Assembly (NCBI GenBank): GCA_012960975.1 | Contig: DUAE01000032.1 | Coordinates: 1-64,000, forward strand | Origin: Candidatus Poseidoniales archaeon | Lineage (GTDB): Archaea > Thermoplasmatota > Poseidoniia > Poseidoniales > Thalassarchaeaceae | Direction of reading: 5' to 3' | DNA: 64,000 nt | Part shown: piece after piece, positions 8,334 through 16,760 of the stretch | How the letters are laid out: every line of letters begins with the position of its first letter | How positions within the stretch are numbered: position 1 is the stretch's first letter | Notes under the pieces: model-generated | The model's database searches: none | What the model saw: only the letters and a program-made list of their open reading frames with translations | What the model was told of the DNA's origin: nothing | Translations under genes and position numbers: made by a program

Positions 8334-8408
8334 TGGTGCGCCCGCCGGGATTTGAACCCGGGACATGAGGTTGGAAACCTCAGGTGATAACCCCTTCACT
8401 ACAGGCGC
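8334..8408 (-). tRNA. tRNA-Gly (anticodon TCC), CCA encoded
   Basis: The minus strand folds into a full cloverleaf. The acceptor GCGCCTG pairs with CGGGCGC, the D stem is GTGA/TCAC, the anticodon stem TGAGG/CCTCA holds loop TTTCCAA (anticodon at 8373-8375), and the T arm is CCGGG-TTCAAAT-CCCGG. Discriminator A and the CCA tail are present in the DNA (8334-8337). No intron. Bases 8163-8333 and 8409-8487 around it hold nothing else recognisable. Confidence 0.95.
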
Positions 8409-8487
8409 GTTGGTCGCTCGACCTAAGACTCAGATATGACCGATTCGGTGCAAGTCCGTTCAAATGTGATGTGCTTTTCGCAATGTC

Positions 8488-8691
8488 ATGATGCTTCGCC
8501 AGAGGCTTGGAATTGCATTGATTATTATTTTCTTGCCAATTAACGGACCACTCTGGCGAATGCTTGCTGAAATCGCTGGTTTTCCGTTAAACATCGGCGA
8601 AGTTCAATTTTTCATTCTCTCGATTATTCTTTTTATCCTAGGCGGAATTATGACCTTCACTCCAAAGCTAAAAAACCCCTTTCAAGAATAG
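8488..8691 (+). CDS. Small two-helix membrane protein, hypothetical
   Basis: The 67-residue product has two hydrophobic helices (about 8-22 and 40-58) separated by a short loop, with a basic tail. Nothing identifies a family. It begins just after the tRNA on the opposite strand, and its end overlaps the convergent amidohydrolase gene by ten bases. Typical hydrophobic spacing and a good start support it as a gene. Confidence 0.5.
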   Translation: MMLRQRLGIALIIIFLPINGPLWRMLAEIAGFPLNIGEVQFFILSIILFILGGIMTFTPKLKNPFQE

Positions 8692-9569
8692 AGTTTGGTT
8701 GGCCAATTTGAATGAATATCCATCATTATTTGTGAGACCTCAGATTCGGTTTTTCCAAATTCAAGGAGGGCTCGACAAAGTTCCTGAGTTCTTTTTGGAA
8801 TTGTTTTGGGTCCGAGAACTGCTCCTGGGCGACGAGGATCATCAAGAAAATCTGTCTCCATACCCCAAGGCGAAGACGATTCATCAATCGAGGAGACCAA
8901 GGATTCGATACATCCCTTTCCAACACTTACAGTGCAGGCAAGTCCATTGGTGAATTGAGCACTTACGTCAGCAGGAGCATAATGACGAATTGTTCGATTT
9001 AGGGGCATACCTGCCCTTCCACAAATCTCAGCTAATTCCTGATATGTAGTCGAGCCATTATCTTCAACATGAAGTTGAACACTCGCACCAACCTTAGCAG
9101 CGCGACTCAAAACCTCGACGAGTAATTCGTTCGCAGCGTCCCAAATTTCTTCTGAAACTGGATAATGTGGCCGGCCGACCTCACCTAAGCAAACACAATC
9201 ACCACTCGAATAGAGTTCTAGCGCCAAATCTACCGCTTGCAAATGTAAATCGCTTGCTTTCGTCATACCTATTGTCAAAACTTGATGAGCCCATGCGACG
9301 GGATGTGGCCCTAATATCACCGATACTTGAATGTCAAACTTTGCTCGAACCTCATCCGCCATCACCAATGTATCAAGATAAACGGCTCGATATTCATCGA
9401 TATCAATTGGCAAATTCTCAAAATTTGGTTTGTGAACCAAGTTGATTGCTGTACCCCCAACTCGAACGAATTCTTCGACCGCATCAAGAAATCTATTTGA
9501 TCGATCCAGATGCATATGTTGGTCGAGTATCGGCCCAATCCAACGACCGTCTTTCAACATGGGCCTCAC
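8682..9569 (-). CDS. TatD-like metal-dependent hydrolase (archaeal COG1831 type)
   Basis: The 295-residue TIM-barrel amidohydrolase shows N-terminal metal motif 'DQHMHLDRS', a central 'GEVGRPHYPV', then 'VQLHVED', 'RHYAP' and a late Asp in 'METDFLDDPRRPG'. These are the five metal-ligand regions of the TatD/urease superfamily, in the spacing of the archaeal COG1831 group. The substrate is unknown; nuclease or phosphoesterase activity is possible. It is the last gene of a three-gene operon and its start overlaps the TBP-like gene by four bases (ATGA), which implies translational coupling. Confidence 0.8.
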   Translation of the reverse strand: MRPMLKDGRWIGPILDQHMHLDRSNRFLDAVEEFVRVGGTAINLVHKPNFENLPIDIDEYRAVYLDTLVMADEVRAKFDIQVSVILGPHPVAWAHQVLTIGMTKASDLHLQAVDLALELYSSGDCVCLGEVGRPHYPVSEEIWDAANELLVEVLSRAAKVGASVQLHVEDNGSTTYQELAEICGRAGMPLNRTIRHYAPADVSAQFTNGLACTVSVGKGCIESLVSSIDESSSPWGMETDFLDDPRRPGAVLGPKTIPKRTQELCRALLEFGKTESEVSQIMMDIHSNWPTKLYS

Positions 9570-10099
9570 GCCAGTGCGCCTTCTAATTCGAATCGTTTAA
9601 CCCAGTGCCGAATAGCCATCTCTGCTATTCGCTTCGAAGATTGCCCGAGTACGATTCCATGTCCATTATTGAACAAAATAATTTGCGCGCCGTGGCGACT
9701 AGCATCAATCCGTAGTGCATTGATATCGTAGTCTATATTAGCATCAGGAAATCTATCTGCCACTAATTCCAACAAGACCGCTCTGCCGATACTAAATTGC
9801 ACTATCATATCGCCCGAATCCATCATTAGCCATTCATTGGTCATCCCGAGTTTATACAATAATTCTTCAATTGCTAACCGGGCGACCTCACCTCTTGAAA
9901 TTCCGTGAACAAGCACGGTTCCTTCTGGTTCAATAACAAAAGTTGCGTGGGGTTCTTCGTGAGAGATTACAACGTATTCTCCACTCTTCGAGCCGCCGCC
10001 CAAAGTTACAGCCTCATCGTGGTCAATAGGTTCTGAAGGCGTGAAGCGAAAGGTCTGTGTTTCAACTTCAACACTTATCCTCTCATCAGCCAATTTCAT
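9566..10099 (-). CDS. TBP-fold protein, possible divergent TATA-binding-protein paralogue
   Basis: The start at 10099 is chosen because its ATG overlaps the upstream stop as ATGA; a longer frame would overlap that gene by 70 bases. The 177-residue product equals the usual length of archaeal TBP. Each half ends in the strand-strand-helix pattern of a TBP repeat. Half one has 'ATFVIEPEGTVLVHGIS' plus helix 'GEVARLAIEELLYKL'. Half two has 'AQIILFNNGHGIVLGQS' plus 'KRIAEMAIRHWVKRF', close to TBP's LIFxSGKxVxTGAKS. The DNA-contacting phenylalanines are not obvious, so DNA binding may be altered or lost. It could instead be another TBP-fold ligand-binding protein. Confidence 0.5.
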   Translation of the reverse strand: MKLADERISVEVETQTFRFTPSEPIDHDEAVTLGGGSKSGEYVVISHEEPHATFVIEPEGTVLVHGISRGEVARLAIEELLYKLGMTNEWLMMDSGDMIVQFSIGRAVLLELVADRFPDANIDYDINALRIDASRHGAQIILFNNGHGIVLGQSSKRIAEMAIRHWVKRFELEGALA

Positions 10100-10893
10100 T
10101 CCTCCGTGACGACCAATTCCACTTCCGGCCAAGACAATATTGCCTCCGACATCGAGGGCAGCCAAGCTTGATGGATGGGTACCAGTAGAGTTCTGTCCTG
10201 TGCTCCGCCGTCATCAACCCTACTATCGCACAGGTCTCTAAGTGCACCGCGTAATCTAGAGGCAAAACGGAGATTTCGCTCACTATTGAGCTCATCTGAA
10301 TTCCAGCGCTCCTCTTCTAGCCACCATGTTACTGAGGATGCTGAAGCTGCACCCAATTCGACATCAACATAATTGTTCTTTTCAATTTTTGATGGTGCTG
10401 CTCGACGATTGTTTTTCCAACGCTTCGATGTCCGAAGCGTTGCCAATAAATTGCCTAATCGAACCTGTTCATCTGCGCTCCTAGTGAGATAATCTTCCCA
10501 TATTTCGTCATCAAGATTTGGTTCAATTGAATAAATCGGCATCCCACCACGGGCATTTTCTGCATGTTTTATCAATCGAATTTGCTCTGGATCAGGAATA
10601 CTTGGACCATCGATTTCCAATTCTACTAAATCCGATACGAGTCGACCAAAAGCAGTTCCTGAAGTCAAGGCAGAATCTCGATGAATTCCGGGGCTATCTC
10701 TTTCTTGTTCTTCCTCGATTCGCCACTCGGCTAAATCATTGGATGATGCTAGTAGAGCCAAGCCATCCCAGGATTCTCGTGGACGAAGAGCGTTCGGCAT
10801 ACGTACACAAGGCAAATGTGGCCATAATACGATTTTCCCTCCATCTGGATCTGAAAAAATCACTGAGTCCCAAGTCAGGTGAGGTATGTCCAT
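10096..10893 (-). CDS. Conserved-looking hypothetical protein in TBP-like operon
   Basis: The 265-residue soluble acidic protein is not recognised. It has no signal peptide or membrane segment. Visible features are a Trp-rich N-terminal half (LTWDSVIF, VLWPHLPCVRMP, ESWDGLALLASS), a charged helical middle with a basic patch (TSKRWKNNRRAAPSK), and a hydrophobic C-terminal 'TLLVPIHQAWLPSM'. It is the first gene of the operon with the TBP-like protein and the TatD-like hydrolase, each joined by ATGA overlaps. A shared process for the three is therefore likely, but its nature is unknown. Confidence 0.6.
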   Translation of the reverse strand: MDIPHLTWDSVIFSDPDGGKIVLWPHLPCVRMPNALRPRESWDGLALLASSNDLAEWRIEEEQERDSPGIHRDSALTSGTAFGRLVSDLVELEIDGPSIPDPEQIRLIKHAENARGGMPIYSIEPNLDDEIWEDYLTRSADEQVRLGNLLATLRTSKRWKNNRRAAPSKIEKNNYVDVELGAASASSVTWWLEEERWNSDELNSERNLRFASRLRGALRDLCDSRVDDGGAQDRTLLVPIHQAWLPSMSEAILSWPEVELVVTEE

Positions 10894-10980
10894 GACACAC
10901 CCAATCGCTCCCTTCGGTTCAATTCAACGGTCGAAGAATCGTTAATTTCATTCATTCTCAATCTGATGCATTGAAGGCAG

Positions 10981-11454
10981 ATGCCTTCCCGAGACCGTTT
11001 GAGGAACATGGAACAACCCCACTCTCTCGAGCCAGTCATACAATTGAACGAAGTATTTCCTAGCCACACAAATGCACGAGATACTCTCTTCGGTGGGCGA
11101 TTAATGTCGATTATGGATACTGCTGCCGGCATGGCAGCGTCGAAATATGCACACCAGCAATTTGTTACTATTTCGGTCGACTCATTGAAATTCCGCCGAC
11201 CAGCATATCAAGGAGATGTAATTAGAACGACCTCGAAAGTGGTTTGGACCTCCCCACACACTGCAGGTGTCCACGTGATTTCTTGCAGGTTATCTAGAAG
11301 CGAATGGGTTGGTGAAGAAATCTGCTCTGGGTTCTTTTTTATGGTTGCAGTCGATAAAAATATGAAGCCAAGTAAAATTCCACAATTCACTCCTATGAAT
11401 GATGAAGAGCAAAATATGTGGAATGCAGCTCAAAAAGCTCGCGAAATGATGTGA
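10981..11454 (+). CDS. Acyl-CoA thioesterase, YciA/BFIT hotdog family
   Basis: The 157-residue protein has the single-hotdog thioesterase pattern: 'VFPSHTNARDTLFGGRLMSIMD' with the catalytic Asp, the central helix 'AAGMAASKYA', then 'FVTISVDSLKFRRPAYQGDVI'. It hydrolyses acyl-CoA to free acid and CoA in the cytoplasm. An alternative start at 11008 (MEQPHS) would fit the family equally well. The gene is divergent from the TBP-like operon and followed by a pseudo-GTPase gene on the same strand. It may serve the CoA-ester catabolism genes found later in the window, although it is not linked to them. Confidence 0.88.
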   Translation: MPSRDRLRNMEQPHSLEPVIQLNEVFPSHTNARDTLFGGRLMSIMDTAAGMAASKYAHQQFVTISVDSLKFRRPAYQGDVIRTTSKVVWTSPHTAGVHVISCRLSRSEWVGEEICSGFFFMVAVDKNMKPSKIPQFTPMNDEEQNMWNAAQKAREMM

Positions 11455-11557
11455 TGAAAAATATAGACTCAAACATCAACTTAATTTCGGATAAAACCTA
11501 AAATTCTGTCTTCGACCGAACCAATCGATTCAACAGGGGTAGTTCGGTCGGCGATTC

Positions 11558-12547
11558 ATGCCCGTACTCAATATCGCTTTCTCTGGTACTGAAGAATTGG
11601 CTCGCAGTATTGCGAAACGTAGCGATGTTAGAGATATCGAATCATATGTTTACAAAGAGGTCAGAGGTGGCACCACTCAAATCATCTCTTTACTCAGACC
11701 ACTGAAACACCCTGAGCGATTACGACCTTTGCTCTCAGTTCTGAATGTTGCAAAGGTCGGCCTTGTTGAAGTAACAAAAGTCGATGCTTCACTCGGAGAA
11801 ATTCTCGTTGCATTCGGATGTGCGGGAATCGAGGTTGGGCATGTGATTATCAATCCTGAACATGGAGGTTGGGTCGATCCTGACCAAGTGAAAATTATTC
11901 TATCTCAAGCAGGACTTGGAAATTGGAAACTACATGAATCAGTACCGGATGAACATGATTTACGAGAGCAATTATTCGCTCATTTAGACGAGGTTGAAAA
12001 TGATTCAGAGGGAGATTTAATTATTCCAGTCGACCAACATTTCAATGTCAAAGGAGTCGGTTTGGTCGCCATTGGATACGTTCAATCCGGAACCGTCAAC
12101 AAGCATGAAACGGTTCAGGTTTTGCCGGCTACTGAGAATGGCATCGTCCGTTCCTTACAGGTAATGGACGATGATGTCGACGCTGCAGTTTCTGGAGATC
12201 GTGTTGGTCTTGCTTTACGCAATTTGAGAGAGGAGGCACTTCATCGAGGATGTATGATTATTCATCTCGATACCAATGCTTTGGAAAAGCACAAAATTTC
12301 AAATTTCAAGTTGATCAAAGCACCTTTCCAAAATCGAGACCTTCACGAGGAAGATATCGTTCACGCGGCCGTTGATATGCAATTCACAGTCGGCCGCGTA
12401 AAAACAGTGAACGGAGAAGACATCACAGTAGAATGGGAGAGCCCTCTATGGCTGCGTTCTAAATCGAGTCCACCGGTTATCATCACCCAATTAGATGCAG
12501 CTCCAATGAGGATTATTGGTGTCGCTAAATCGATTCATTCGGCGTAA
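11558..12547 (+). CDS. EF1A/SelB-like protein lacking a functional GTPase domain
   Basis: The 329-residue protein begins 'LNIAFSGTEELARSIAKR', which sits where translational GTPases have NIAxxGHVDHGKST, but the P-loop GxxxxGK(S/T) is missing. The G2-G4 motifs (DxxG, NKxD) are also absent. From about residue 155 it shows an EF-Tu domain II-like barrel ('VDQHFNVKGVGLVAIGYVQSGTVNKHETV' compares to domain II) followed by a domain III-like barrel. It resembles the GTP-binding-deficient aSelB-like paralogues of archaea. A role in tRNA or ribosome binding without GTP hydrolysis is inferred only from the fold. Confidence 0.7.
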   Translation: MPVLNIAFSGTEELARSIAKRSDVRDIESYVYKEVRGGTTQIISLLRPLKHPERLRPLLSVLNVAKVGLVEVTKVDASLGEILVAFGCAGIEVGHVIINPEHGGWVDPDQVKIILSQAGLGNWKLHESVPDEHDLREQLFAHLDEVENDSEGDLIIPVDQHFNVKGVGLVAIGYVQSGTVNKHETVQVLPATENGIVRSLQVMDDDVDAAVSGDRVGLALRNLREEALHRGCMIIHLDTNALEKHKISNFKLIKAPFQNRDLHEEDIVHAAVDMQFTVGRVKTVNGEDITVEWESPLWLRSKSSPPVIITQLDAAPMRIIGVAKSIHSA

Positions 12548-12628
12548 GATTTTGACTTCAAAAAGAGGTCCCTCAACCTACTCGACTTGGCGAGTTGTTA
12601 TATCGTACAAGATTGGCTGCCGGTGCGG

Positions 12629-14383
12629 ATGCACGGTCTTGGGCGTAATGCCCGACCGGATGAGGGGATGTCGGAGTTATTCGGCAATCTATCTCTGGTC
12701 GGGTCGAGTGGGCGATTTGTCGCTGTTCTTACCAAACGTCAGTTAACGCTAGAACGATATGATGGCCATGGCATTCGACTCGACCTTGGCGCAATCTCAA
12801 GATTGCGAAATATACAGATTCCAAGTTTGCCTTCAAGCACCGTCCCTCTAGGAGGAGTTGCGGCATATCTCGGCACATTTGTTCTCGTAGCTCCATTCGG
12901 TCAAATCCTAGCCGCAACAGGTGTGCTTTCGATGGCATATTTCTTCATCTCCAAACGCTCAGTCTTGGTTATCGAGACTAGTGCAGGTGATCGCCATATC
13001 ATCTCAGGTAGCGAGGGAATATTACTTCGAATCTGCATGATGGTCGATAAGGTTCGACACGGCGCTACCATCGAAGAAGCGAAAATCGGTCTAGAAGATA
13101 TCGATCGAGAAATCCCACCATACCCTTCATTCACTGAAGCCGGCGGATTCTTACCCCAAACCAAAGGTTTACTCTCTGCACCCAAAATTGAGAATGATGT
13201 AAATGAATTCGGATCATTTGATCTCGGCCATACACCAAATGAAGTCGAGCGGCGGCCTACTCCAATTTATTCTTCAAGCCCTCCCATCGCACATGCTGTC
13301 CAGACTCAGCCTCCAATTATTCCCGATGTTACACCAAGCCAAACAAACAATTATTCTCGGCCGACTTGGGAAGAATCAACGAATCTTGAAGGTCAAACAC
13401 ATGAAGATCAATCTTCAGCATACGAGAAAACTTGGGGCAGAGAACAACCAGATTGGTATGCAGAGCAGGAACCTTCCCGAATCGATAGTGCATTATCTGA
13501 AGCCAATGATTCGATGGACCTATTCGGTGCAGGCGGTATCTTTGATGCCGAACCAGTAAGTTATCCCGCACCAAGTCCTGCTTCATCCCCGACAAATTAC
13601 TCGACACCGTCTACACCTGCTCCAGCAGCTTTCAACTACAGTGTAAGTGAGCCCAACAATGATAATCATCAAAATATCAATAATGAATATTCTCAACCTG
13701 TCGCTAGACGGCCGGTGTCGAGCTCGCAGATGATACGAGCAGCAAACAATCAATTAGGGGCTCCAAACACACCATACATCCCACATGGATTACCCGCACC
13801 GACAGAAGAAGCCGTTCGAGATGAATGCAAGCCAGGATTGGTTAGACAGGCTCGTGCACAGAAGGCATTAGCAGTCCGTGAAAATATTCGAGCGGCTTTA
13901 CCTGAGCCCACAGACATGGGTGATTATCCCGGAATTACGAACCTAGCGGGTTCGAGGGTGAATGGCCGAGTGCAAGTTCGCAACAAATCATCTGAGAGAA
14001 GAGTCAGCTGGTTTGAAAGTTTGATTCGACCAAAAGCAAAACCCATTCGTGTCCGTTCACAAACTTATGCTGCTGAGTACGGCGATTCTGATGGGACAAA
14101 TTCCGATGAATCATCTCGATTTCAAACGAACCAACATCTTCGTCTTCGCTCAGACCACACGCACCAGGCTGATACCGTTTCAAATATTCAAGAAATTGTT
14201 TCTGCCCAACCCTCGACCGCAAGAGACGCACTGAGTGCTGTTGTGAATCGTGTTTCACGAGGCGAAGAACATTCGCCTCGACAAATCCAAAACCCAAGTA
14301 ATACTCTTCGATTTAATCAATTACAACGAACCACTGATGAGGACGAGCCTGTTCATCTAAGACAAATTCGCCGGCTCGACTAA
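12629..14383 (+). CDS. Membrane protein with PH-like domain and long proline-rich tail
   Basis: The start is uncertain; ATG codons at 12629 and 12668 are both plausible. The N-terminal ~160 residues have a PH/GRAM-like strand pattern ('FVAVLTKRQLTLERYDGHGIRLDL', 'SVLVIETSAGDRHIISG') interrupted by a two-helix hydrophobic hairpin ('GGVAAYLGTFVLVAPFG', 'ILAATGVLSMAYFFI'). About 400 residues of low-complexity Pro/Ser/Asn-rich sequence follow, with an Arg-rich end. This suggests a membrane-tethered protein with a long disordered cytoplasmic tail. Function unknown; it looks lineage-specific. It follows the pseudo-GTPase gene closely on the same strand. Confidence 0.6.
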   Translation: MHGLGRNARPDEGMSELFGNLSLVGSSGRFVAVLTKRQLTLERYDGHGIRLDLGAISRLRNIQIPSLPSSTVPLGGVAAYLGTFVLVAPFGQILAATGVLSMAYFFISKRSVLVIETSAGDRHIISGSEGILLRICMMVDKVRHGATIEEAKIGLEDIDREIPPYPSFTEAGGFLPQTKGLLSAPKIENDVNEFGSFDLGHTPNEVERRPTPIYSSSPPIAHAVQTQPPIIPDVTPSQTNNYSRPTWEESTNLEGQTHEDQSSAYEKTWGREQPDWYAEQEPSRIDSALSEANDSMDLFGAGGIFDAEPVSYPAPSPASSPTNYSTPSTPAPAAFNYSVSEPNNDNHQNINNEYSQPVARRPVSSSQMIRAANNQLGAPNTPYIPHGLPAPTEEAVRDECKPGLVRQARAQKALAVRENIRAALPEPTDMGDYPGITNLAGSRVNGRVQVRNKSSERRVSWFESLIRPKAKPIRVRSQTYAAEYGDSDGTNSDESSRFQTNQHLRLRSDHTHQADTVSNIQEIVSAQPSTARDALSAVVNRVSRGEEHSPRQIQNPSNTLRFNQLQRTTDEDEPVHLRQIRRLD

Positions 14384-15349
14384 TTACAATCCTACAATGC
14401 TACGGTATCGGTCTAATCGAGCATGATATGGTCCGCGTCGAATTCCAGCAAGACCAGATGAGCCGATGCCTCCGATAGTGAAAGATGCAGTAATTGTACC
14501 ATGAATCAATGCGTTCCTGACAGTTTCGATTTCATTCAAAGCGCCTTTTCTTCCAACCAAGTTTCCAAGGAACGCTCCAGCAAAAGTATCACCACATCCA
14601 GTGGGGTCTACGATATCATCAGTCGGGTAAGCAGGCAGAGCGATTGCACCGAATGGGAATACTGCGAGAACTCCACTGCTCCCACGTTTTACAACGACAC
14701 AGCGAGGGCCAGGGCCAGCCGCTTCACCACCGTGAAGAGCGGCGCCTGAGCGAAGCCCCTTGATAGCTCGGAGTAAATTTTCATCGCTCGCAATCGCACA
14801 AACTTCCTCTTCATTTAAGATTGCGATATCGACTTTACGAAGAGCTTCGCAAAGGGTAGGGCGCTCATTATCAATCCACAACATGAAGGAATCGAGTGCG
14901 GTAATTTCGGCCGAAGGGCATTGATCTAGTACCGCGATTTGAGTTGCAGGATGCGTATTCGCACAAAATAAGATAGACGGGGAAGTCCAAGCATCCGGAA
15001 TTTCCGGTTTGAAATCAGAAAGAACATTCACATCAGTAGAAATCGTTTCGACTTCTTCCATCGAACCATGATATTTACCAGACCATCGAAACGTTTCACC
15101 ATCCCGCATCACTACTCCGGCAAGATTTATTCCAGATGCTTCTAATTTGAGTTGATCCGAGCTGGAAAAATCTCGACCTACTGCACTCACTATACCTATT
15201 CTTTCCTGATTTTTTCTGACATTGGGCATATGAAAACAAGAGGATAATCCTGCATAAACTGCTGCTCCGCCTAATAGATCAGAACCGGATGTTTCTGGAG
15301 TTTCAATATCATCATAACCGATGCTGCCAACAATTACCATCTCCATCAT
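14384..15349 (-). CDS. PfkB-family carbohydrate/nucleoside kinase
   Basis: The 321-residue ribokinase-fold protein shows the N-terminal 'VIVGSIGYDD' with 'LLGGAAVYAG' and the C-terminal PfkB signature 'DPTGCGDTFAGAFLG', whose Asp is the catalytic base. An Asn-Glu-Glu motif ('AILNEEEV') for Mg/phosphate handling is present. It phosphorylates a sugar or nucleoside hydroxyl with ATP, and the exact substrate cannot be read. Its start overlaps the stop of the biotin carboxylase gene (ATGA), so the pair is an operon even though the biochemical link is unclear. Confidence 0.88.
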   Translation of the reverse strand: MMEMVIVGSIGYDDIETPETSGSDLLGGAAVYAGLSSCFHMPNVRKNQERIGIVSAVGRDFSSSDQLKLEASGINLAGVVMRDGETFRWSGKYHGSMEEVETISTDVNVLSDFKPEIPDAWTSPSILFCANTHPATQIAVLDQCPSAEITALDSFMLWIDNERPTLCEALRKVDIAILNEEEVCAIASDENLLRAIKGLRSGAALHGGEAAGPGPRCVVVKRGSSGVLAVFPFGAIALPAYPTDDIVDPTGCGDTFAGAFLGNLVGRKGALNEIETVRNALIHGTITASFTIGGIGSSGLAGIRRGPYHARLDRYRSIVGL

Positions 15350-16692
15350 TTCACCCCGTGTAGTAAATTTGGATGATCGTCCAAATATTTGATTGTAATT
15401 TCTCGTTGACAGAAATCGGGTTCAGCAAGAATTGCCCGATGTAACGGAATTAATGTATCGACGCCGAGTACAAGTGTTTCTGATAAAGCGGCGTCGAGCT
15501 TCGAAATTGCTTCGTCTCTGCTCGGAGCCCAAACGATTAATTTCGCCAGTAAACTATCGAAGGAAGCAGGCATATCATAGCCCGTATGAGCATGAGTATC
15601 AACACGAACACCTGGGCCACCAGGCCAATGACATTCCCATATTTTTCCAGGAGAAGGAGTTAGAGTCACAGGGTTCTCTGCGTTCAATCTTACCTGAATC
15701 GCGTGACCGGTGATGTGAATATCTTCTTGAGATAAACTCAATGACTCACCCGCTGCAATCTTGATTCCCATTGCAACTAAATCAGTGCCCGTGATCATCT
15801 CGGTCACCGTATGCTCGACCTGAACTCGTGGATTTACCTCTAAGAAATAGAAATCACCGTGAACATCTCGGAGAAATTCGAAGGTCGCCAAACCTTGGTA
15901 TCCCACAGATTCGGCTCCTGCGACTACCTTCGCACCAATTTCGGCTCTGACTTCCTCTGATAGCCATGGTCCTTCTTCGAGAATTTTTTGATGTCGGCGC
16001 TGAATTGAGCAAAATCTCTCGCCGAAATGAATAGCGCTTTTTCCATCGCCAAGAACTTGAAATTCGATGTGCTGCGCACCTTCAATGAATTTTTCTAGGA
16101 ATACTCTCTCATCTCCAAAAGCTGAGAGAGCACGCCCTTGACATAATCGCAGAGCTGCTTCAAATTCATCAGCAGATTCGACCACTTGCATGCCAATGCC
16201 GCCACCGCCGGCTGCAGCTTTGATGATGACTGGGAAACCGATTTCTGTGGCCATCGAGATTGCTTCCGAGGAATCCGAGATTGGCCCATCCGTTCCTTTC
16301 GCAACAGGTAATCCAGCTTTCACCATAACTTTTCTCGCGGTAATTTTGTCGCCGAGCGCCCTCAGAACATCTGGACTGGGGCCTATGAAAGTGATTCCTT
16401 CTTCGGCCAAACGCTCAGCAAAGGTTGGGTTTTCTGCTAAGAAACCATATCCGGGATGAACAGCATCTGCACCAATCTCTTTCGCTGCAGAAACAATCGC
16501 TTCGATATCGAGGTAACTTGCGAGAGGATCTGCGTGGGGTATGAATACACCTTCATCTGCGAATCGAACTGGCATCGAGAGTCGGTCCTCTTGACCGTAA
16601 ACAACTGCAACTTCGATTCCTAAACTTCGGCATGCGCGGAGGATACGCAACGCGATTTCTCCGCGATTTGCAATCAGAACCCGCCTGAACAT
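15346..16692 (-). CDS. accC: Biotin carboxylase subunit of an acyl-CoA carboxylase
   Basis: The 448-residue protein covers the full biotin carboxylase fold: N-terminal 'MFRRVLIANRGEIALRILRA', 'VHPGYGFLAENP', ATP-grasp glycine loop 'KAAAGGGGIGMQVV', 'FLEVNPRVQVEHTVTEM' and the C-terminal 'ASFDSLLAKLIVWA'. It carboxylates biotin on a carrier protein using ATP and bicarbonate. No biotin carrier or carboxyltransferase gene is in this window, so those partners must lie elsewhere. It is co-transcribed with the PfkB kinase. Acetyl-, propionyl- or another acyl-CoA cannot be decided from this subunit. Confidence 0.93.
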   Translation of the reverse strand: MFRRVLIANRGEIALRILRACRSLGIEVAVVYGQEDRLSMPVRFADEGVFIPHADPLASYLDIEAIVSAAKEIGADAVHPGYGFLAENPTFAERLAEEGITFIGPSPDVLRALGDKITARKVMVKAGLPVAKGTDGPISDSSEAISMATEIGFPVIIKAAAGGGGIGMQVVESADEFEAALRLCQGRALSAFGDERVFLEKFIEGAQHIEFQVLGDGKSAIHFGERFCSIQRRHQKILEEGPWLSEEVRAEIGAKVVAGAESVGYQGLATFEFLRDVHGDFYFLEVNPRVQVEHTVTEMITGTDLVAMGIKIAAGESLSLSQEDIHITGHAIQVRLNAENPVTLTPSPGKIWECHWPGGPGVRVDTHAHTGYDMPASFDSLLAKLIVWAPSRDEAISKLDAALSETLVLGVDTLIPLHRAILAEPDFCQREITIKYLDDHPNLLHGVK

Positions 16693-16760
16693 CGATTCAA
16701 TCCAAGAGCAACAATCCTATGAGAGATTCCCTCTGGGTATTGGTAGAAAAGATGTATCAA

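Noticed and set aside
10100-10165. Longer N-terminus of the TBP-like protein
   Set aside because: It would overlap the upstream gene by 70 bases, whereas the ATG at 10099 gives the common ATGA overlap and the TBP length.
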